35,543 nucleotides of DNA. Origin: Dehalococcoidales bacterium (lineage in GTDB: Bacteria > Chloroflexota > Dehalococcoidia > Dehalococcoidales > UBA3254). The notes under the pieces were generated by a model that worked only from the letters and a program-made list of their open reading frames with translations, did not search any database and was not told the DNA's origin. The stretch spans positions 1-35,543 of the forward strand of contig JAFGOB010000126.1 of assembly GCA_016926695.1 (NCBI GenBank), written 5' to 3'. Position numbers and translations under genes: made by a program. Below are positions 32,018 through 35,543 of this stretch, piece after piece; position 1 is the stretch's first letter, and each line of letters opens with the position of its first letter.

Positions 32018-32914
32018 ATGACTGAAGAAAGAACTGATCTCAATATTTCGGCAAAGTCTAATGAAAGGACAAGCGAAATTCGGCGTATCTTCAGGGTTAT
32101 GTTTAGCCGATGGATAGTGATATTCGGAGTTGTTGTTGTCCTATTTTTTATAGTAATTGCCATATCCGCTCCTCTTTTAACTCCATATGATCCAAACACA
32201 CCGGATTATGGCGCTGTTACCCAGCCCCCTTCCAGGGATCATTTACTCGGTACTGACGGACTGGGCAGGGATGTATTTACGAGACTGATGTTTGGTACCA
32301 GAATTTCATTTATTGTAGGAATAGTCGGAGTGCTTGTATCCGGTGTAGTTGGCATGTTATTGGGACTGCTCGCCGGATATTTCGGTGGGTGGGTAGCTTC
32401 TATCATTATGAGGATCACTGACGCACTCATGGCTTTACCCCCTATAATACTGATGCTGGCGATTGCTGCCTTGCTCGGGGGTGGTTTATTTAATGTGCTG
32501 GTTTCATTATTTATCGCTATGATGCCAACTTACTGTCGCCTGGCGTATGGAGAAGTACTCTCTATTAAGGAAAATGATTATATAACGGCAACCAAATCTT
32601 TTGGAGCCACCAACCTGCGTATAATGGCACATCATGTTCTACCCAATATTTTGCCTCCAATTTTTGTTCTGGTAACACTTAATTTGGGATTTGCCATTTT
32701 GGCAGAGGCATCCCTCAGCTACCTGGGCATCGGCATCAATCCACCTACTCCTACCTGGGGAAATATGGTAAGCAACGGCTATACATATTTACGCACACTA
32801 CCTTTGTTATCAATTGCGCCGGGTATCGCCATATTACTGCTCGTTCTGGCATTTAATATGGTAGGGGATGGATTGAGGGATGCCCTGGATCCCAGATTGA
32901 GAGGAATGTTATAG
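32018..32914 (+). CDS. ABC transporter permease, DppC/OppC-like (second system)
   Basis: A 298-residue permease with LLTPYDPNTPD, LGTDGLGRDVFTRLMFGTRISF, the EAA loop TKSFGATNLRIMAHHVLPNI and the end GDGLRDALDPRLRGML. It forms the second half of the channel with the DppB-like subunit 36 nt upstream. No ATPase gene follows: the next gene is a hydrolase. The importer must therefore borrow ATPases, and the nearest candidates are those at 12066-14038. No clear Shine-Dalgarno site precedes the ATG. Confidence 0.93.
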   Translation: MTEERTDLNISAKSNERTSEIRRIFRVMFSRWIVIFGVVVVLFFIVIAISAPLLTPYDPNTPDYGAVTQPPSRDHLLGTDGLGRDVFTRLMFGTRISFIVGIVGVLVSGVVGMLLGLLAGYFGGWVASIIMRITDALMALPPIILMLAIAALLGGGLFNVLVSLFIAMMPTYCRLAYGEVLSIKENDYITATKSFGATNLRIMAHHVLPNILPPIFVLVTLNLGFAILAEASLSYLGIGINPPTPTWGNMVSNGYTYLRTLPLLSIAPGIAILLLVLAFNMVGDGLRDALDPRLRGML

Positions 32915-32952
32915 CAATGGATGAAAAAATAGGTATATCAAGAGGTGGAAAA

Positions 32953-33519
32953 ATGGTAAAAACGATAGAACAAGGGACTAAGTTCGATGAATTACACGGA
33001 GTAACACCGGAGATGATTGATTGGTTCTGGGCCAATATGGAGAAAGGCTTCGTCTTGTGGCATCCCTCGGAACACAAGGGTTTTAAATGGGACCCTTCAC
33101 CGGCGGAAAATGGGTTTGTGGGTGCTGTGCATGTTGTCGGTGAACAGATAGGCGGGGTGCTGAATACAATACGGATCCGCTTTGCAGATCCAGGTGAATG
33201 TCCTGTCCCATTGCTTTGTGATCATGCTGTGTACTGTGCCGGTCCATCTGGTTTTGTGATTCATCAGTGGGAGGCGACGGATTATGGGTCAAGGCACATC
33301 ATGGTTGGTTATCCTCCCAGAGATAGATCGAAAACGCCTGAGGTCGTTCGGGCGCACTCCGCCATGGAAGCATCCAGGTGGCCGGAATTTCTACCGGAAT
33401 TATACAGGATATGGCAGGCCGTCAAAGATCCTGCGATCAATGTGCCCTGTAACTTGAGACTGAAAAAACTATCAGATGGGCAATATGCTTATATAACTGA
33501 GAATAAGCCTGCTGTCTAA
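32953..33519 (+). CDS. PhlG/phloretin-hydrolase-like (DAPG hydrolase family) protein
   Basis: A 188-residue soluble protein that I place in the DAPG hydrolase (PhlG) family from its pattern of WHPSEHKGFKW (36-46), DHAVY (His91), VIHQWEATDYGSRHI (His104, Glu107, His115), where His and Glu residues could bind zinc. PhlG removes an acetyl group from 2,4-diacetylphloroglucinol by C-C hydrolysis; the related phloretin hydrolase splits phloretin into phloroglucinol and a phenylpropionate. Beside a phloroglucinol-type catabolic operon this is a fitting supplier of phloroglucinol. It is shorter than PhlG (about 290 residues). ATG at 32953 is preferred over 32917 because GAGG lies 7 nt upstream. The assignment rests on motif recall. 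Confidence 0.6.
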   Translation: MVKTIEQGTKFDELHGVTPEMIDWFWANMEKGFVLWHPSEHKGFKWDPSPAENGFVGAVHVVGEQIGGVLNTIRIRFADPGECPVPLLCDHAVYCAGPSGFVIHQWEATDYGSRHIMVGYPPRDRSKTPEVVRAHSAMEASRWPEFLPELYRIWQAVKDPAINVPCNLRLKKLSDGQYAYITENKPAV

Positions 33520-33566
33520 CAGCGCTATTCGACCCTTTTCAAGGAAACTCCGGCCGTTTTAGGCAA

Positions 33567-33675
33567 CCGACCTTTTAGAGTCGGCGAGATGCTGGCCCCG
33601 AAGGGAGGGGGGCCCCTGTCTGAGCAGGGAGGCCTGCCAGGAACGGAATAACAAATACCCAGACTGGAAGGTCGG
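33567..33675 (+). ncRNA. Candidate structured leader RNA (switch-like) before the flavoprotein gene
   Basis: An 8-bp closing helix pairs CCGACCTT (33567-33574) with AAGGTCGG (33668-33675) around a GC-rich interior with GGCCCC/GGGGCC (33594-33599/33609-33614) and CCCTG/CAGGG (33614-33618/33625-33629). The same CCGAC can instead pair with GTCGG at 33580-33584, so two folds compete. The element ends 58 nt before the ATG of the FAD oxidoreductase. It matches no riboswitch class I recognise. Confidence 0.4.
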
Positions 33676-33733
33676 GGGATCTTTATCGTAATGAGTTTGT
33701 GGTCTAACTGAGAACAGAACGGAGTGAGTAATA

Positions 33734-35218
33734 ATGAAAAATCTTAGCGCAGATGCTGTAGTAATAGGAGCCGGGGGAGCCGGTGTATGCGCGGCTGTGA
33801 CTCTGGTTGAGGGTGGCGCAAGGGTAATCACCTTTGAAAAAAGCCATACCGCAGGTTCAAGCCAGACCAGCTTTGCCGGGGCAATCTTTGCCGTGGAAAG
33901 CAGGATGCAACGAGAAGCTGGAGAAAACCTGACCAGAGATGAAGTTTTCAGGCTGTTAATGGAACATACCCATTGGAGGACCGATGCCAGGCTCGCGAGG
34001 GCTTATATCAACAAGTCGGCTAGCACTATCGATTGGCTGGAGAATCACGGTGTGAAATTAGATGGATTAGGTCGATATGTTAAAGATGGCTACCGGACGA
34101 TGCATTTATCCAAGGGTATAGGCCATGGACATGGGGGCGCTGTAATCATTAAATACCTGATGGACACAGCCAGACAAAAGGGAGCCGGAATCTACCTTGG
34201 TACTCCGGTTACAAAAATCATCAAGACTGGTAATAAGGTCAAAGGAGTAATTGCCAGGGATAAATCAAAGACGATCTTTCAGGTTGAGGCTAAAGCCGTA
34301 ATCATTGCTACCGGTGGATATGCTTACAATAAAGAGATGATGAAACAGCATGGCGGGTATGACCTCGGACGCAACCTGGTTATTTTACACAAGTTCAAGC
34401 ATATAACAGGGGACGGTATCCAAATGGCTTGGGCAATCGGAGCAGCCTCGGATGGAATGGGGCCCCAGCTTAGCGGTAAAAATATACCGGGACCGGGGAT
34501 AGAGCGAGGTGTACCCTGGCTGGTTAAAAATCAACTCCGGGTTTTAGAGGACCAGCCTTTCCTATGGGTTAATCAAGAGGGAAGGCGTTTTATGAATGAG
34601 CAGATTGTTTTACATCACCCGAATACTTCCAATGCTATTGTGCGGCAGAAGGGGAAATGTGCCTATTTTATTTTCGATGGAAATACTAAGAGGCACATTG
34701 AGGAGGAGGGCGTGGATTTTACTCCTTCCCCTATGTGGGGTGATAAAAAAATCGTCGATCTTGACAACCAGATTGATCAATGTGTTGCTGAGGGAAACGA
34801 AAATATTTTTAAAGCCGATTCATTAGAGGAATTAGCCAGCAAAATGGGAGTGAACACGGCAGAATTTCAGAAAACGATAAAGGAATACAATGAATCCTGT
34901 AACAAAGGCTATGACGATCTCTTTGCCAAGAGTCCCCAGTATCTCCAGCCTGTGAAACTACCCGCCTTTTACGCCTTCAAGGTAGTCCCGATTGCGTATG
35001 GAACTCTGGGCGGCATTAAGATCAATGAAAATACGGAGGTCTTGAATCAGAAAGGCGAAGTAATTCAAGGGCTTTATGCGGTGGGAAATGACGCAAATGG
35101 TATTTTTGGTGATCCGCCGATATATAATTATCAATCGACATCGGGCTCTGCCCTTGCTTTTGCCTTGAATTCCGGGCGTATAGCCGGAGAAAATGCGCTA
35201 AAATACATCGGTAAATAG
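33734..35218 (+). CDS. FAD-dependent oxidoreductase, fumarate reductase/3-ketosteroid dehydrogenase-like flavoprotein
   Basis: A 494-residue soluble flavoprotein of the FAD_binding_2 group. The N-terminal Rossmann motif is VIGAGGAG (10-17) with Glu35 binding the adenosine ribose; ATGGYAYN and the C-terminal GTLGGIKIN and GLYAVGNDANG segments are standard for fumarate reductase-type and ketosteroid-dehydrogenase-type enzymes. It lacks a signal peptide and a heme domain, so it would use soluble electron carriers. These enzymes saturate or desaturate activated C=C bonds next to carbonyls; here the substrate may be an enone or a phenylacrylate-like side chain. GGAG lies 9 nt before the ATG. Its leader holds a candidate structured RNA, so it may be regulated separately from the PhlG-like gene. 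Confidence 0.88.
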   Translation: MKNLSADAVVIGAGGAGVCAAVTLVEGGARVITFEKSHTAGSSQTSFAGAIFAVESRMQREAGENLTRDEVFRLLMEHTHWRTDARLARAYINKSASTIDWLENHGVKLDGLGRYVKDGYRTMHLSKGIGHGHGGAVIIKYLMDTARQKGAGIYLGTPVTKIIKTGNKVKGVIARDKSKTIFQVEAKAVIIATGGYAYNKEMMKQHGGYDLGRNLVILHKFKHITGDGIQMAWAIGAASDGMGPQLSGKNIPGPGIERGVPWLVKNQLRVLEDQPFLWVNQEGRRFMNEQIVLHHPNTSNAIVRQKGKCAYFIFDGNTKRHIEEEGVDFTPSPMWGDKKIVDLDNQIDQCVAEGNENIFKADSLEELASKMGVNTAEFQKTIKEYNESCNKGYDDLFAKSPQYLQPVKLPAFYAFKVVPIAYGTLGGIKINENTEVLNQKGEVIQGLYAVGNDANGIFGDPPIYNYQSTSGSALAFALNSGRIAGENALKYIGK

Positions 35219-35543
35219 ACAAACAAAATTAATTACTTCAAGAGAATTTCTGCCCGTGGAAGGCGCTGTGTATGCTCTTTGCAGAAACGGATACACTATG
35301 CAGCCACGCTACGCAGGATTTCCAGGGTTTCGGCGGGTGTATCTCCCCTGAAGTGCTGAGTGTGGCACATACTTGACACAGTGGGTTTTTAATGGAGGAG
35401 AAGCAGTGAAGATATATCGACCATTCTGAGGTACCCCGATTTCTTTTCACCTCTATCGGGGTGCCGTGAGAATCGTCCATGCCTCTTGTCAGAGTCACCA
35501 TGAAGTATGAAAGTCGAGTCGAGCAGCCGGCTGAGCCAGGGAC
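35219..35543. other. Noncoding right end with repeat hairpin
   Basis: 325 nt with no complete gene. It contains the hairpin at 35430-35465. On the minus strand, about 35300-35373, a short open stretch encodes HFRGDTPAETLEILRSVAA before a stop; it looks like the C-terminal end of some protein, but there is a stop codon just upstream, so at best it is a decayed gene fragment. Confidence 0.4.
35430..35465. repeat. Hairpin sharing the CCCCGAT/ATCGGGG core
   Basis: An 11-pair stem (35430-35440/35455-35465, one G-T) with a 14-nt pyrimidine-rich loop. The core matches the hairpin at 16383-16410, about 19 kb away, which suggests a dispersed intergenic repeat. Confidence 0.45.

Noticed and set aside
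33559..33695. Possible SAM-type riboswitch from the GGCAACC phrase
   Set aside because: The required upstream GGAGGGA/CCC-GATGAA core is missing, so I only report a generic structured leader.
35300..35373. C-terminal end of a gene on the minus strand (HFRGDTPAETLEILRSVAA)
   Set aside because: An in-frame stop lies about 30 nt before it, leaving about 24 codons; too short to call even a pseudogene.

Overview
The window looks like a chromosomal segment of a strictly anaerobic, probably uncultured bacterium. The mix of family-5 ABC importers, flavin and Fe-S redox enzymes, CCG-domain proteins, a DUF849/BKACE enzyme and small intergenic hairpin repeats resembles Dehalococcoidia (Chloroflexota). 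That placement is inference from gene content, since there is no rRNA or marker gene. About two dozen genes are intact, often with clear Shine-Dalgarno sites. No tRNA, CRISPR array or complete insertion sequence was seen.

Layout. (1) 324-4982, minus: a MoxR ATPase / DUF58 / transglutaminase membrane-protein operon. (2) 5430-7862, plus: a metallo-beta-lactamase-fold hydrolase and a membrane-anchored PQQ-type beta-propeller. (3) 7933-10044, minus: an old-yellow-enzyme type flavin/Fe-S reductase (2-enoate reductase / FadH class). (4) 10345-16048: a family-5 solute-binding lipoprotein (plus) facing its permease and ATPase operon BCDF (minus). (5) 16049-16868: a long noncoding stretch with a promoter, hairpins and inverted repeats. 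(6) 16869-17950, plus: an SDR and a MoaD/ThiS-like protein. (7) 18082-22501, minus: an operon of two FAD (PCMH-type) oxidases around a CCG Fe-S subunit, a GlcDEF-like layout. (8) 22808-27175, minus: BKACE, 3-hydroxyacyl-CoA dehydrogenase, cupin, cyclase-family hydrolase and SDR. (9) 27438-35218, plus: an IclR regulator, an Fe-S flavoprotein, a second solute-binding protein with two permeases, a DAPG/phloretin-hydrolase-like protein and a fumarate-reductase-like flavoprotein.

The most interesting reading is that blocks 8 and 9 form one divergent, IclR-controlled system for anaerobic breakdown of phloroglucinol and acyl-phloroglucinols, such as flavonoid-derived phloretin-type compounds. The minus arm supplies an enzyme for each step of the route described in Clostridium scatologenes: SDR = phloroglucinol reductase; cyclase = dihydrophloroglucinol cyclohydrolase; HAD = 3-hydroxy-5-oxohexanoate dehydrogenase; BKACE = triacetate acetoacetate-lyase. 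The plus arm supplies uptake and a C-acyl hydrolase that could release phloroglucinol. Two perfect 17-bp palindromes with the same GAA centre lie in the divergent promoter region, one just downstream of the minus promoter and one over the -10 of iclR. These functional assignments are inferred from family membership and gene order.

Other regulatory features include a possible switching leader RNA before the last flavoprotein gene, an intra-operon hairpin after the second binding protein, and dyad operators over the promoters of the PQQ-propeller and OYE genes.
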